This document shows positions 41,076 to 51,433 of a stretch of DNA of 64,000 nt, in pieces. A program made the position numbers and the translations under genes. The DNA comes from Rhizobium sp. NXC24 (GTDB lineage Bacteria > Pseudomonadota > Alphaproteobacteria > Rhizobiales > Rhizobiaceae): assembly GCF_002944315.1 (NCBI RefSeq), contig NZ_CP024311.1, forward strand, positions 1,092,501 to 1,156,500. The letters are read 5' to 3'. The notes beneath the pieces are model-generated. The model was given only the letters and a program-made list of their open reading frames with translations. It ran no database searches and had not been told where the DNA came from. How positions within the stretch are numbered: the stretch's first letter is position 1; the number at the start of each line of letters is the position of its first letter.

Positions 41076-41867
41076 ATGAACCGTTTTGTGCTGACGTCCG
41101 CATTCGTGCTCGCCGCTTCGGCCGCCTTTGCCGCCGAGCCTTCGGAAAAGCCCGTTGTCTGGCCGCAGCTCCCGCCGAAGGCGGCGGTGTCGAACGTCAA
41201 GTTGGTCGAGCCCCATCTACACGTCAACCGCGCAGGCAAGGGCGCGCCGCGCATCGCCCTGACCTTCGATGCCTGCATGGGCAAGACCGATCCGCGCATC
41301 CTCAGCACACTAGTCGATCAGCATATCCCGGCGACGATCTTCGTCACCGCTCGATGGCTGCGCAGCAATCCCGAAGCGCTTGCCGTCTTCCTCGCTCATC
41401 CCGATATTTTCGAGCTTGAGGATCACGGTCAGAACCATATTCCCGCGGTCGATATCCCAACGACGGTCTATGGCATTCCCGCTGCCGGCTCGCCGCAGGC
41501 GGTCGCGCAGGAGGTCAAAGGCGGCGCTGATGCCATGATGGCCGCTGGCATTCCTCAGCCGCATTGGTTCCGGGGCGCGACGGCGAAATATAGCCTCTCG
41601 GCTATCGCTCAGATTCGCGGCATGGGCTATCGCATCGCAGGCTATTCCGTCAACGGCGACAGCGGCTCGCTGCTGCCGGCCAAGATGGTGGAAAAACAAT
41701 ATGCCTCCGCCAAGGATGGCGACGTCATCATCTCGCACATCAACCAGCCGACCCATACCGCCGGCGAAGGCGTCGCCGCGAGCATCTTGGCGCTGAAGGC
41801 CAAGGGCGTGCAGTTCGTCCGCCTGCAGGATATCCCCGAGCAGGGTGATGACGACACGACGAACTGA
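41076..41867 (+). CDS. secreted polysaccharide deacetylase
   Basis: 263 residues with a Sec signal peptide (residues 1-20, cut near AFA-AEP). The NodB-type domain has TFDACMG with Asp65 (normally TFDDG) and the metal-binding pair His117 and His121 in DHGQNH. Such enzymes remove N-acetyl groups from chitin-like or peptidoglycan sugars. The second acidic residue of the usual motif is replaced by Ala66, so activity may be reduced or altered. ATG 41076 was chosen because the upstream frame lacks a signal. Substrate is inferred only at class level. Confidence 0.8.
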   Translation: MNRFVLTSAFVLAASAAFAAEPSEKPVVWPQLPPKAAVSNVKLVEPHLHVNRAGKGAPRIALTFDACMGKTDPRILSTLVDQHIPATIFVTARWLRSNPEALAVFLAHPDIFELEDHGQNHIPAVDIPTTVYGIPAAGSPQAVAQEVKGGADAMMAAGIPQPHWFRGATAKYSLSAIAQIRGMGYRIAGYSVNGDSGSLLPAKMVEKQYASAKDGDVIISHINQPTHTAGEGVAASILALKAKGVQFVRLQDIPEQGDDDTTN

Positions 41868-41902
41868 GGCGTTTTCGGTGTCGGCGCCGATAGCTGATGC
41901 CT

Positions 41903-43081
41903 TCACTGCGGTAGTTGCGGCTGCACCTTTTCCTCGAAGAACAGCTCGTTGACTACGGTCATGACGATCAGCGACAGCGGCAGGGCGAGCATTGCGCCGA
42001 CGGCGCCCCACATCCACGTCCAGAAGATGATGGCAAGGAAGACGATGAAGGGATTGAGTTCCCATTGTCGGCCCATCACTGCCGGAAAAACCAGATTTTC
42101 CACGGTGAGATGGACGGAGAAGAACGCGGCGGCGGGGAGGAGACCGAAGATGATATCGTCATGGGTGATGATGCCGGCGATCGCCAGCGCGGTCGTTATC
42201 GTCGTGATGCCGACGAACGGGACGAAGCTGGAAAGAAAGGCGAATATTCCCCAGAGGATCGGCGTGCCCATGCCGCCGATATAGGCGATGACCGTCATCA
42301 CCACGCCGAGGCCCACATAGATCAGCGACGCCGTCGCAAAGTAGAAGCCGAGCACCTGCTCCACCGCATTGATGATGCGGATCGCCGTCAGCCGTGATGC
42401 CCGGGTGGAGAAGGTCATGATGATCGTCTTGCGCAGGCTGATGCGGCCGGCAAGGAACAACAGCAGCGCCGCAAAAAAGAGCAGGCCCTGGACGATGGCG
42501 GGCGTGAGGCTGGCGGCGAGAAGATGCAGCACATTGCCGGTGTTTTCGAGCAGCACATTGATGGACATCGGTCCGCTTTCAAAGGTTTGCGGTGTGATGT
42601 GCAACCATTTGATCTGTTCGAGATAGGGCATCAGCCGATCGACGGTACGCTGGAAAACGTTAGGCCCTTCCTGGGCGAGCGTCGCCATCGGCCCGGCGAG
42701 TGAATTGATGATCAGGAAGATGACCAGCGCCACCGCCGATGACAACAGAACGGCGTTGAGGACGCGCGGTACGCCGAGCTTGCTGAGCTTTTCCGCAGCC
42801 AGCCCGAGGATCATGCCGACGACGACGGCCAGGGTTACAGGGATGAGGATGATCGACATCATGTAGACGCCTGCCAGCGCCAGCACAAGGAATATGCCGA
42901 TGAGAGCCCAGGCGGAGGCAATATCCAGCGCGTCCTTCTCGACGGGTGCTGACGAGCCGTTGTCCAACTGCTCGGTGTCCGCTCGCAACGCATCCACCCA
43001 GGCGCTGGAACGCCTTTCGCTCGTCGCTCCCAATCTGCGCGCCTGTTTGCGTATGCCGTTGGCGATATCCATTCCGGACAT
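41903..43081 (-). CDS. AI-2E family transporter (PerM-like)
   Basis: 392-residue integral membrane protein with about eight predicted helices and a central loop. The family signature includes IINSLAGPMATLAQEGPNVF and the C-terminal FVGITTITTALAIAG, GLLPAAAFFSVHLTVENLVF. Members include the autoinducer-2 exporter TqsA and many permeases of unknown substrate. It is downstream of a strong terminator that ends the VOC gene on the same strand. The name reflects the family only. Confidence 0.85.
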   Translation of the reverse strand: MSGMDIANGIRKQARRLGATSERRSSAWVDALRADTEQLDNGSSAPVEKDALDIASAWALIGIFLVLALAGVYMMSIILIPVTLAVVVGMILGLAAEKLSKLGVPRVLNAVLLSSAVALVIFLIINSLAGPMATLAQEGPNVFQRTVDRLMPYLEQIKWLHITPQTFESGPMSINVLLENTGNVLHLLAASLTPAIVQGLLFFAALLLFLAGRISLRKTIIMTFSTRASRLTAIRIINAVEQVLGFYFATASLIYVGLGVVMTVIAYIGGMGTPILWGIFAFLSSFVPFVGITTITTALAIAGIITHDDIIFGLLPAAAFFSVHLTVENLVFPAVMGRQWELNPFIVFLAIIFWTWMWGAVGAMLALPLSLIVMTVVNELFFEEKVQPQLPQ

Positions 43082-43117
43082 GTCCCCGAAACCCCATTGC
43101 TTCGGTATGCAAACGCG

Positions 43118-43149
43118 AAAGGCCCGCCCTGGTTCCGGGGCGGGCCTTT
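43118..43149 (-). terminator. rho-independent terminator of the VOC dioxygenase gene
   Basis: AAAGGCCCGCCC (43118-43129) pairs with GGGCGGGCCTTT (43138-43149), 12 perfect pairs, loop TGGTTCCG. On the minus strand it ends in a T-rich flank and closes the gene at 43176-44042. Confidence 0.85.
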
Positions 43150-43175
43150 GACATCATGGGTCAGCGGATTCGCGA

Positions 43176-44042
43176 TCAGGCGATTAGATTGAGCCCGATG
43201 CCCCAGGGATCGCGCAGCGAAATCCCGCCGTCGCGTTTTTCCGTCTTGATCTCATGCGCATCGAGTGCGGCGACCGCCTTGTCGAGCGCGTCCTTGTCGT
43301 TGAAACGCAGGGTGTAATCGGAAAGGCCGGTCATATCCTTGGACCGGACGCCGGCGCCGCGGCTGTTCCAGGTATTGGCGCCGAGATGGTGGTGATAGCC
43401 GCCGGTTGCGAGGAAGGTCGCGCCGGGATAGCGCGCCGCCATGACGTTCATGCCCAGCACATCGCGGTAAAAGGCATTCGCCTCCGCAACGTCGCCGACC
43501 TGCAAATGGATATGGCCGATCGCCGAACCCTCGGCCATGCCATCCCAGCGATCCTGCGGCGCGCTTTCGTAAAGCTTCTGCAAATCGAGCCTGAGCGTCG
43601 CCATCTCGACCGTGCCATCGCTGTGGAATTTCCACTGTTCGTGCGGCCGGTCCGCATAGATCTCGATGCCGTTGCCCTCGGGGTCGGAAAGATAGATCGC
43701 CTCGCTGACGATGTGGTCGGACGCGCCTTCGAGACCTACGCCATTATGTGCGGCGTGCCGTAGCCAGCGAGCAAGCTCGATGCGATCGGGCATCAGAAAG
43801 GCGGTGTGGAACAAGCCCGCGGCGGTTTGCGGCGCTCGTTTGGCCGCACGATCCGTTGTCAGAACCAAAAGCGGCTGGCCGGCAACGCCCAACACCTCGC
43901 CGCTGGCCGTCTTTTCAATGACCCTGAGGCCAAGCATCTGCTGGTAGAAGCGCGACACCACCGCCAGATCGGTGACGATCAGGTGCGACTGGCCGACATA
44001 GGCGGGACGCGTAAGCGCATAGGAAAGGGCAGTTTCGGTCAT
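43176..44042 (-). CDS. two-domain VOC protein, extradiol-dioxygenase-like
   Basis: 288-residue protein with two VOC modules, about residues 15-125 and 160-280. Likely metal ligands are His20 (VGQSHLIVTD), a His in HIHLQVGD and a Glu in NGIEIYAD, the arrangement of catechol-2,3-dioxygenase-like enzymes (CatE). The segment HHHLGANTWNSRGAG is also typical. A role in aromatic ring cleavage or glyoxalase chemistry is possible; no aromatic-degradation genes are adjacent. ATG 44042 is the first and best start. Confidence 0.83.
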   Translation of the reverse strand: MTETALSYALTRPAYVGQSHLIVTDLAVVSRFYQQMLGLRVIEKTASGEVLGVAGQPLLVLTTDRAAKRAPQTAAGLFHTAFLMPDRIELARWLRHAAHNGVGLEGASDHIVSEAIYLSDPEGNGIEIYADRPHEQWKFHSDGTVEMATLRLDLQKLYESAPQDRWDGMAEGSAIGHIHLQVGDVAEANAFYRDVLGMNVMAARYPGATFLATGGYHHHLGANTWNSRGAGVRSKDMTGLSDYTLRFNDKDALDKAVAALDAHEIKTEKRDGGISLRDPWGIGLNLIA

Positions 44043-44367
44043 GCGAGTGTTCCAACCTCAATATTCTGCAAGAGAGCAACCGGCGCGGCGGAGAAGACGT
44101 CGCCAATAGCAGGGCTTGAGAGCTTTCGCCGGTTGATGTGCCTCTTCAGAATTCAAGCCCGCTGTACTTGACCTAGATATGGCCGATTCCGATTGTTCAC
44201 AGAAGGCCCGAAATTGCAGATTGAGCGTTCGCTGGTTGTTGACAGCCGCGCGATCAGCTCACCCGCCATTTACCAAGATTTACTTATATGTCCGTTTCAC
44301 CCGCTTGTCTCCAACCCCTTGAGGTGCAACGATCAAAGGCGACGTCGAGCAATTGGAACACGCATGC
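44043..44367. other. 325-base gap with no recognised gene
   Basis: Divergent region between the VOC gene and the hemolysin III gene. It holds only short open frames with no good ribosome-binding site and no strong inverted repeat. Promoters are presumed here but none is clear. Confidence 0.6.
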
Positions 44368-45036
44368 ATGCCCGAAATCAAAGGCATTCGTTGGGCCTAT
44401 GACCGATATGAAGTGATCGTTGACAGCATCGTCAACGGGATTGGCGTCGTCTTTGCTTTGATCGGCGCGACCGTGTTGATCTTCTATGCGACGGTGTGGA
44501 GCTCCTATCGCGAGATCGCCGCCGCTTGGATCTATGGCGTCGGCCTCGTTCTGACGTTGGCCATGTCCTTTACCTACAATCTGTGGCCGGTGTCGCAGAC
44601 GAAGTGGGTCCTGCGGCGTTTCGATCACTCGGCCATCTTCGTCTTGATCGCCGCCACCTATACGCCGTTCCTGGAGCGCGGCGCCGAGGATCCGCTGTTG
44701 TTTGCCATGCTGATTGCCATCTGGATTTTTGCCGGCTTCGGCATCGCGCTGAAATGCGTTTTCCCGGGGCGGTATGACCGGCTGGCGATCCTGCTTTATC
44801 TCGCCATGGGCTGGAGCGGTGTGCTGGTGGCAAGGTCCGTTTCCATGCATATACCCTACGCGTCGATGCTACTGATCGTCATCGGCGGCGTCATCTATTC
44901 GCTAGGCGTAATTTTCCATGTCTGGGAGAAGTTGCGCTTTCAGAACGCCATCTGGCATGGCTTCGTGCTCGCCGCCACCGCAGTGCATTATTCGGCGGTC
45001 CTGACCTGTTTCAGCCTGTCACCGGAAAACTCTTGA
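44368..45036 (+). CDS. hemolysin III family membrane protein (PAQR superfamily)
   Basis: 222-residue protein with seven predicted helices. Family features are the N-terminal RYEVIVDSIVNGIGVVFALI, YNLWPVSQTKWVLRRFDHSAIF with the conserved histidine, and the C-terminal FHVWEKLRFQNAIWHGFVL with histidines that may bind zinc. The family is related to PAQR receptors and the name hemolysin is historical. ATG 44368 was chosen; TTG 44353 is also in frame. Its 3' end overlaps the 3' end of the next gene on the other strand by 18 bases. Confidence 0.85.
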   Translation: MPEIKGIRWAYDRYEVIVDSIVNGIGVVFALIGATVLIFYATVWSSYREIAAAWIYGVGLVLTLAMSFTYNLWPVSQTKWVLRRFDHSAIFVLIAATYTPFLERGAEDPLLFAMLIAIWIFAGFGIALKCVFPGRYDRLAILLYLAMGWSGVLVARSVSMHIPYASMLLIVIGGVIYSLGVIFHVWEKLRFQNAIWHGFVLAATAVHYSAVLTCFSLSPENS

Positions 45037-45525
45037 GATCTGCGTCGTCGGCGTGCATTTCCTCGTCGGCTGCAGGCTGCGCACCAGGCGCATGACGATG
45101 GCGTCGAAGCGCTGCATGTCCGTCTTGGGATAATCCATCTGGAAGAAGGCGGCGCCGCCATTGCAGAGTGCTACGCCGCGCACATAGACGATGCGGCCCT
45201 GCCTCGTACCCGAGAAGCTGATGCCGCGCGAGGTCGATTTCGAATAGGAAATCTGCCAGCCTTCGTCCTTGGCGATTGCGACGCGGACATTCGCTTCCGC
45301 CGAAAAGTCGCCATCGAGGATATTGGTGCCGAAAACAAGCAGCCGTGCCGACTGATCGGACGGCGTCAAGGTCAGTCCGTCGCCATTGTCCGAACGGGTC
45401 GAAAGGCGGAATTCCGAGGGTAGTTCGATTTCATAGCCAAACCGCGCATTGTCATAGGACCACCAGTCGGCAGCCAGTGCCGGCACAGCAGAAAAGAAAA
45501 GGAGGGCGGTCAGGCGCGCGAGCAT
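45019..45525 (-). CDS. secreted protein of unknown function
   Basis: 168 residues with a signal peptide (MLARLTALLFFSAVPALA, cut near residue 18) and a compact beta-rich mature domain (WWSYDNARFGYEIELPSEFR, LTLTPSDQSARLLVFG). Two cysteines, CNGGAAFFQ and near the C-terminus in RKCTPTTQ, could pair. No family was recognised. Its 3' end overlaps the convergent hemolysin III gene by 18 bases. Confidence 0.7.
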   Translation of the reverse strand: MLARLTALLFFSAVPALAADWWSYDNARFGYEIELPSEFRLSTRSDNGDGLTLTPSDQSARLLVFGTNILDGDFSAEANVRVAIAKDEGWQISYSKSTSRGISFSGTRQGRIVYVRGVALCNGGAAFFQMDYPKTDMQRFDAIVMRLVRSLQPTRKCTPTTQISRVFR

Positions 45526-45730
45526 TGCGGTTTCCGGGAGGCGGGATCTGCAAACCAGCTATGAATAGCGCATTTTTCAGCAGAAATTCCATAGTGATTC
45601 TAAGAATGATCAGAAAATAGCTTCAATTCGTTACGGTTTCATTGCGAGCCATGCAGGAATGGCGGATTTACTTCGTCAATATCGCGGAGTATGCCGCCAT
45701 CGATGCCTTAAACGATTGGACAATTCGACT

Positions 45731-46237
45731 ATGGACCAAGCCGTGCTGCTTCGCGACGCCACCGAGGCTGATCTGCCCGCGATTTGCGAGATCTACAACC
45801 ACGCGGTCCTGCACACGACCGCGATCTGGAACGACACGTTGGTCGACGTCGATAACCGTATTGAATGGCTCAAAGCGCGCAAGGCGAGGGGCTTTCCGGT
45901 CATTGTCGCCGAGAAGGACGGGAACGTCGCCGGCTATGCCTCCTACGGCGATTGGCGTGCCTTCGACGGTTACCGGCATACGGTCGAAAATTCCGTTTAT
46001 GTCGACAAGGATCATCGCGGCCTCGGTATCGGCGAGGGTTTGCTGCGCGAACTCGTCGCCCGTGCCGCCGAAGGCAATATCCACGTCATGATCGCCGCCA
46101 TCGAAACCGGCAATACCACCTCCATCCGCCTGCATGAAAAACTCGGCTTCCGCATCGTCGGTCAGTTTTCAGAAGTCGGCACCAAGTTCGGCCGCTGGCT
46201 GGATCTGACCTGCATGGAGCTGCGCATAACGGTCTAG
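45731..46237 (+). CDS. GNAT acetyltransferase, phosphinothricin acetyltransferase-like
   Basis: 168-residue acetyltransferase. The motifs NHAVLHTTAIWNDTLVDVDN, FPVIVAEKDGNVAGYASYG, YVDKDHRGLGIGEGLL and ETGNTTSIRLHEKLGFRIVG match the phosphinothricin/methionine-sulfone acetyltransferase group, which acetylates glutamine-analogue amino acids. ATG 45731 was chosen because the region before it is not protein-like. Substrate is inferred from resemblance. It is followed by a DUF4440-like gene about 100 bases downstream. Confidence 0.82.
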   Translation: MDQAVLLRDATEADLPAICEIYNHAVLHTTAIWNDTLVDVDNRIEWLKARKARGFPVIVAEKDGNVAGYASYGDWRAFDGYRHTVENSVYVDKDHRGLGIGEGLLRELVARAAEGNIHVMIAAIETGNTTSIRLHEKLGFRIVGQFSEVGTKFGRWLDLTCMELRITV

Positions 46238-46341
46238 GGCGTGAACTCATTAACGGCTGGCAGACCGGGAAGTGAGACAGCGCGAGCGGAGGGCCGACTT
46301 TTCGGATAAAGTTCTCTTTCCGATCATCTGAGGGCGCTAAG

Positions 46342-46773
46342 ATGTTGGCCTCTGACTTAACGAATTTTATCGAGCAGGATCATCTGGCTTTAGATGCTTT
46401 CGTGAAGGGCGATCCTGAGCCTCTGAAATATCTCTACTCGCGACGGGATGACGTCATTATCGCTAATCCGTTCGGGCCGCCGGCGAAGGGGTGGGAAAAA
46501 GCCGCCGCGACCATGGAACGGGCTGCAACCAATTATCGGGACGGCGAGGCCACCGGCTTTGAGCGCATCTCCGAGTACGCGACTGCGGACTTGGGGTACA
46601 TCATTGAGGTCGAGCGGTTCCGATCCAAAGTCGGTGGTGGCGACAAACTGGTACCGATCGCGCTTCGGGTCACCACCATATTCCGGCGGGAAGAAGGCGC
46701 GTGGAGGATCGTCCTTCGTCACGCCGATCCGATAACCTCAGCCCGCCCGCCGGCATCCCTAGTCAGAGAGTAA
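46342..46773 (+). CDS. SnoaL/DUF4440-like protein (NTF2 fold)
   Basis: 143 residues with the NTF2-like pattern: ALDAFVKGDPEPLKYLYSRR, DDVIIANPFGPPAKGWEKA, a glycine-rich middle and beta strands ending IALRVTTIFRREEGAWRIVL. Family members are often small enzymes or binding proteins; no catalytic residue is obvious. The start is clear at ATG 46342. No partner gene is recognised nearby. Confidence 0.75.
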   Translation: MLASDLTNFIEQDHLALDAFVKGDPEPLKYLYSRRDDVIIANPFGPPAKGWEKAAATMERAATNYRDGEATGFERISEYATADLGYIIEVERFRSKVGGGDKLVPIALRVTTIFRREEGAWRIVLRHADPITSARPPASLVRE

Positions 46774-46894
46774 AAGGGTTGCCGGACCCGGCTGGGACGG
46801 CCACGCCTAGCTCGCAGTCATTCCCGCGTCATAGCTTGACGCTATCCAAGCAACGGCAGATCTGAATCGTGATTTTCATCGCGGGTATCCTTCG

Positions 46895-47993
46895 TTGCAT
46901 CCTCCGAAAATGCAGATAGCCGTCGTCGGCGCAGGGATTGTTGGGGCATCCATAGCCTATCACCTGGCACGCCGCGGGGCGCGAGTGCATTTGTTTGACG
47001 AGGGCCCGGCACCAGCCGCGGGCGTCACCGGCAAGGCCTTCGGCTGGGTCAACCTCATCAATGGCGACCCGACGGCAAATTACGCGAATTATCGCATCTG
47101 GCGCGAGGCGATCACTGAATATCAACGTTTGAAGGCCGCCCTTCCGAAGGCCCTGCAGCATGCGCGGACGGGTTCTCTGATTTGGCATCGGACGGCGGCG
47201 GAGACGGAGGCGTTGGTACGGGAGCATAAGGCTGCGGGTGCAACGGTTGAACTGGTGGATGCCAAGACGATCGCCTGGTGGGAGCCGGAGCTTCGCGAGG
47301 TGCCGGAATGCGCCGCCTTTTCTCCCGACGATCTCGCGCTGGATCCGGCACAGCTCGCGCGGACATTTGTAGACGCCGCGATCGCTTTCGGCGCTAAGGC
47401 GGATTTCGATCAGAGGATCGTCGCGCTCGAAACATCTGACAGCCGGATCACCGGTGTTCGGACGGCAGGGCAGGTCGTTTCGGCGGATGTCGTCGTGCTG
47501 GCTGCCGGCACATCGGTCGATGCGCTGATTTCGCCCTTGGGACTGGCGATCGGCGTCGAAAGCTCGCCCGCCGTGCTGATGCAATTTTCCGCTGACCGGC
47601 GCTTCCTCAATCGTATTTCTTCGCGGGCCGGGTTTGGAAATTCGTCAGCGGCCTGACCATTCGCTGGTCTCCGCCGCAAGCTGCAGGAGCGGCGCCGAAG
47701 AGGAGGCGCCGCTGGCGATCGGACATCGGGTGCTCGACGTGATGAGACGAAAGCTCGCTCTGCCCGATGGTGTCGAACTGCGGCAGGCAGCCGTTGGCTA
47801 CCGCCCGGTCTTCGCCGATGGGTTTCCGAGGCTCGGCTTCTTGCCGGGCGTCGATGGCGCCTATGTCGCTGTCGCCCATCCCGGCGTCATCCTGGCGCCC
47901 TTGCTCGGCCGGTTGACGATGGAAGAGATCGTTGAGGGACAGCGATCGACGCTTGTACCGGGATTTAGCGCGGGCGTTTTTCACGGCAGCTAA
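46895..47993 (+). pseudogene. FAD-dependent amino acid oxidoreductase, frameshifted
   Basis: The N-terminal part (46895-47656) is a DAO-family flavoprotein: the dinucleotide motif AVVGAGIVGASIAYHLARRGA and VHLFDEG are at the start. The frame then shifts near 47605-47630, and the C-terminal part continues in another frame to 47993 (GLEIRQRPDHSLVSAASC, GYRPVFADGFPRLGFLPGVDG, VEGQRSTLVPGFSAGVFHG). The two pieces together make a normal-length D-amino-acid or glycine oxidase-like protein of about 365 residues. The second piece has a typical FAD-domain end. The shift is +1, that is one extra base or two missing. A true pseudogene and a sequencing error are both possible. Confidence 0.75.
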
Positions 47994-48001
47994 CGTGCCG
48001 C

Positions 48002-48415
48002 CTATTTCCCTGCCTCGAACACCATGGCGTGACCGTTGATGCAATAGCGCAGTCCGGTGGGTGGCGGGCCGTCGGGGAAGACATGCCCGAGATGGGCTTC
48101 GCAGGCGCCGCAGCGGATTTCCGTGCGCACCATGCCATAGGACTCGTCGCGATATTCCTTCACCGCCTCCGGCGAAACCGTTTCGAAATAGCTCGGCCAG
48201 CCGCAGCCGGCATCGAATTTCGTGTCCGAGCGGAAAAGTGGTGCGTTGCAGCAGACGCAGCGGTAGAGGCCGGTTTCGAATGAGTCCCAGTAGGGTCCCG
48301 TAAAGGCGCGCTCGGTGCCATGCTGCCGGGTGATGCGATATTGCTCCGGCGTCAGTTGTTCCCGCCATTCGGCATCGGTCTTCTCGATTTTAGGCCCTGT
48401 CATCGTAGCAGACAT
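48002..48415 (-). CDS. msrB: peptide methionine-R-sulfoxide reductase MsrB
   Basis: 137-residue cytoplasmic repair enzyme that reduces the R form of methionine sulfoxide in proteins. The zinc cysteines are Cys53/Cys56 (CVCC) and Cys102/Cys105 (CGAC). The catalytic cysteine is Cys125 in [12 protein letters not shown]; the family usually has CINSAAL, so GHAM is a variation. GGWPSYF-type segments ([11 protein letters not shown]) are present. ATG 48415 is placed nine bases after AAAGGG; starts at 48424 and 48403 are alternatives. It is convergent with the frameshifted oxidoreductase gene. Confidence 0.92.
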   Translation of the reverse strand: MSATMTGPKIEKTDAEWREQLTPEQYRITRQHGTERAFTGPYWDSFETGLYRCVCCNAPLFRSDTKFDAGCGWPSYFETVSPEAVKEYRDESYGMVRTEIRCGACEAHLGHVFPDGPPPTGLRYCINGHAMVFEAGK

Positions 48416-48641
48416 GAGTGTCATCCCTTTCCCATCACCCAATCTATTAGGCGAGCCCCGTTGTCGCAATGTGGTGCAGCCCGTCCCGTCTTCAACTATT
48501 CAGCCATGATGCCGAAGCCGATTCCAGTGGTTTACCCCTCGGTTTTTCTCGCGCGGGGCTTGAGGCAATCCAGCCTTTAGCCTATCCCAATGAAGACTTT
48601 CGGCTTTGCCGGACTCCGCGATCGTTCAGCAGGGAGAAGAC

Positions 48642-51017
48642 ATGGCCAGTGTCACCGGCCTGACATTCCTGGCTTTGTGTCTGCCCTTTCTCGGTGCGAT
48701 CATTGCGCCTGCTGCCGTCCGCTATCTCGGCCACAACGCGGCCTGGCCGCTGGCGCTTTTCCCCGCACTCGCCTTTCTGCATTTCGCGGGTTTTCTTCCC
48801 GCTATCGCCGCCGGCCAGAATATCCAGGACGGCTTCGAGTGGGTGCCGAGCCTCGGCTTGCGCTTTTCCTGGCTGCTCGACGGCCTTTCGCTGACATTCG
48901 CGCTGCTTATCACCGGCATCGGCACACTGATCGTGCTTTATTCCGGCGGCTACCTGAAAGGACACGAAGATCAAGGCCGCTTCTTCTCCTTTATCTTCCT
49001 GTTCATGGGTTCGATGCTTGGCCTCGTCGTGTCGGACAGTTTCCTGACGCTGTTCGTTTTCTGGGAGCTGACCTCGATCACCTCCTTCCTGCTGATCGGC
49101 TTCGATCATCAGCGCGAGGCTGCGCGGCGGGCTGCCTTGCAGGCGCTGGTGGTCACCGGCGGGGGAGGGCTTCTGCTGCTCGCGGGCCTGTTGTTGATCT
49201 GGCAGATCACCGGTGCAGCGGACATGTCCGGCCTGTTGAAGACCGGTGGGATGCTGCGCGAAAGCCCGCTTTATCTTGCGGCGCTGATCTTAGTACTCGG
49301 CGGCGCCTTTACGAAATCCGCGCAATTCCCCTTCCATTTCTGGCTGCCGAACGCCATGGAGGCGCCGACGCCGGTGTCTGCCTATCTGCATTCTGCAACG
49401 ATGGTGAAGGCCGGTGTCTACCTCGTGATGCGACTCAACCCCGTAATGGGTGACACAACAGCCTGGGAGACGATCCTGCCGGTTTTCGGTGGCATGACCC
49501 TGCTGGTGGGAACGCTGCTCGCCATCCGCCAGACCGATTTGAAGCTGAAGCTCGCCTATACGACGGTCTCTTCTCTCGGCTTGCTGGTATTGCTCACCGG
49601 TTTCGGTTCCGATTATGCCGTCGAGGCGGCCGCGCTCTATCTGGTGGCGCATTCGCTGTTTAAAGGCGCGCTCTTCATGGTCGCCGGCATCGTCGATCAC
49701 GAGACGGGCACGCGCGACATTACCCATCTCGGCGGTTTGCGCAACGCCATGCCGTTGACCTTTGCGGTGGCGCTGGCGGCTGCATTTTCCATGGGCGGCC
49801 TGCCGCCCGCCTTCGGCTTTCTGGCTAAGGAGGAGATCTATGCCGCGTTGGCCCAAGTTTTCCCCTGGCCGATCCTTCTGGCAGTCGTTGCGATTGTCGG
49901 TAACGCGCTAATGTTCTCTATCGCCTTCGCCGTGGCGCTGAAGCCGTTTATCGGCGCGCGGGTCGAAACGCCGAAACATCCGCACGAGGCGCCGCCGCTG
50001 CTCCTGCTTGGCCCGTTTGTCCTTGCCGTTCTCGGACTAGCCGCAGCCATGGTCTCCGGCTTTTGGCACGTCTACATCTCCTCGCCGATGGCAAGTGCCG
50101 TCGGTGGCAAGGCAATGGAGATATCGGTCTCGCTCGCTCCGCATTTTGGTGCACCCTTGGCCCTGTCCGCTCTGACCGTGCTGATCGGTGCCTTCATCTA
50201 TTGGAAGCTCGATCGCGCCCGCTTCCTGATGGCGGTGGTGCTGCGCAAACTCGGGCCGGGACCCGATCGCGGCTTCGATGCCCTCATCTCGGGGCTGGTG
50301 CGCCTGTCGCATGCCGTCTCCCGCTTTCTGCAGCCGGGCCGGCTGGAGATCTACGTCACCGTCACCTTCCTTTGCCTTGCCGCAATGCTGCTGGTGCCGC
50401 CGGTGCTCCATGGCGAGTTGCCGGTCGTCCCCTCATGGCCCGACATGCAGTGGCATGAGGCGGCGATTTTCCTCATCGCCGTCATTGGTCTTGCGGCCGT
50501 CGTCTCGGCGCGCGACCGGCTGACGGCGATCGTTTCGCTCGGCATTCAGGGTTTTGCCGTCGCCGTCATCTTCCTGCTCTTCGGCGCGCCGGATCTGTCT
50601 TTCACGCAGTTCATGGTCGAGACGCTCTCCGTCGTCATCCTGGCGCTGGTAATGACGCGACTGCGCCTGTCGCCCGCCGATCGCCGTCCGCCGTTGCAGA
50701 GGCTCTTGCATGCGGCGCTTGCCATCGCCTGTGGCCTCGGTTTCGGATTGCTGCTCTTGAAGGCCACGCAAACGCCTTTCGACCTGACGCTGACGGCGTT
50801 TTTCAATCATTATTCAAAGCTGATCGCCCATGGTGCCAATGTCGTCAACGTGATCATCGTCGATTTCCGCGGCACGGATACGCTCGGCGAAATCGCCGTC
50901 GTCACCATCACTGGCCTCGCCATCCTGGCGCTGATCCGCATCCGCGCCGGCGGTGAGCGCAAGCTTGCGGCCAACGACCCCGACGTGGAAGAGGTAATGG
51001 AGGCCGAGCGTCCATGA
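48642..51017 (+). CDS. mrpA: Mrp/Pha antiporter subunit A
   Basis: 791-residue large membrane subunit of the Mrp-type Na+/H+ or K+/H+ antiporter. The N-terminal two thirds are homologous to respiratory complex I subunits Nuo[51 protein letters not shown] with the essential proton-channel Lys and Glu residues. The C-terminal part is the MrpA-specific region, [22 protein letters not shown]. Length agrees with the separate A subunits of seven-gene operons, not with a fused A/B. ATG 48642 has GGGAGAAG upstream. It overlaps mrpB by four bases (ATGA). Confidence 0.93.
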   Translation: MASVTGLTFLALCLPFLGAIIAPAAVRYLGHNAAWPLALFPALAFLHFAGFLPAIAAGQNIQDGFEWVPSLGLRFSWLLDGLSLTFALLITGIGTLIVLYSGGYLKGHEDQGRFFSFIFLFMGSMLGLVVSDSFLTLFVFWELTSITSFLLIGFDHQREAARRAALQALVVTGGGGLLLLAGLLLIWQITGAADMSGLLKTGGMLRESPLYLAALILVLGGAFTKSAQFPFHFWLPNAMEAPTPVSAYLHSATMVKAGVYLVMRLNPVMGDTTAWETILPVFGGMTLLVGTLLAIRQTDLKLKLAYTTVSSLGLLVLLTGFGSDYAVEAAALYLVAHSLFKGALFMVAGIVDHETGTRDITHLGGLRNAMPLTFAVALAAAFSMGGLPPAFGFLAKEEIYAALAQVFPWPILLAVVAIVGNALMFSIAFAVALKPFIGARVETPKHPHEAPPLLLLGPFVLAVLGLAAAMVSGFWHVYISSPMASAVGGKAMEISVSLAPHFGAPLALSALTVLIGAFIYWKLDRARFLMAVVLRKLGPGPDRGFDALISGLVRLSHAVSRFLQPGRLEIYVTVTFLCLAAMLLVPPVLHGELPVVPSWPDMQWHEAAIFLIAVIGLAAVVSARDRLTAIVSLGIQGFAVAVIFLLFGAPDLSFTQFMVETLSVVILALVMTRLRLSPADRRPPLQRLLHAALAIACGLGFGLLLLKATQTPFDLTLTAFFNHYSKLIAHGANVVNVIIVDFRGTDTLGEIAVVTITGLAILALIRIRAGGERKLAANDPDVEEVMEAERP

Positions 51018-51433
51018 ACACCGTCATCTTCCGTACCGCCGCGCCTTTCCTGACCGCTTTGATGCTGCTCTTCTCCGTCTTCGTGCTGCTGCGCGGCCAC
51101 AATGAGCCCGGCGGAGGCTTCATCGGCGGATTGATCGCGGCCTCCGCGCTGGCGATTTATGGCATTGCCTGCGGTGTGACGGCGGTGCGCCGGGCCATTA
51201 TCTTCCATCCGTTGACGATTGCCAGTTTCGGCCTGCTGGCCTCGACGGTTGCCGGGTTGCTGTCGGTCTTCTCTCGCGTGCCTTTCATGACCGGGCTCTG
51301 GATCTATCCGCATCTCTTTGGCGTCGAGGTGCCGCTCTCGAGCGTCATGCTGTTCGATGCCGGCGTCTATCTGGTCGTCGTCGGCGCCATCACCTCGATC
51401 GCGCTGGCGCTCGAAGAGCGGGAGGCGGAGTGA
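51014..51433 (+). CDS. mrpB: Mrp/Pha antiporter subunit B
   Basis: 139-residue membrane subunit with four helices and the signature [20 protein letters not shown]. It is a separate gene here, not fused to A. It starts with an ATGA overlap on mrpA and shares one base with mrpC at TGATG. Needed for assembly of the antiporter complex in characterised systems. Confidence 0.9.
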   Translation: MNTVIFRTAAPFLTALMLLFSVFVLLRGHNEPGGGFIGGLIAASALAIYGIACGVTAVRRAIIFHPLTIASFGLLASTVAGLLSVFSRVPFMTGLWIYPHLFGVEVPLSSVMLFDAGVYLVVVGAITSIALALEEREAE

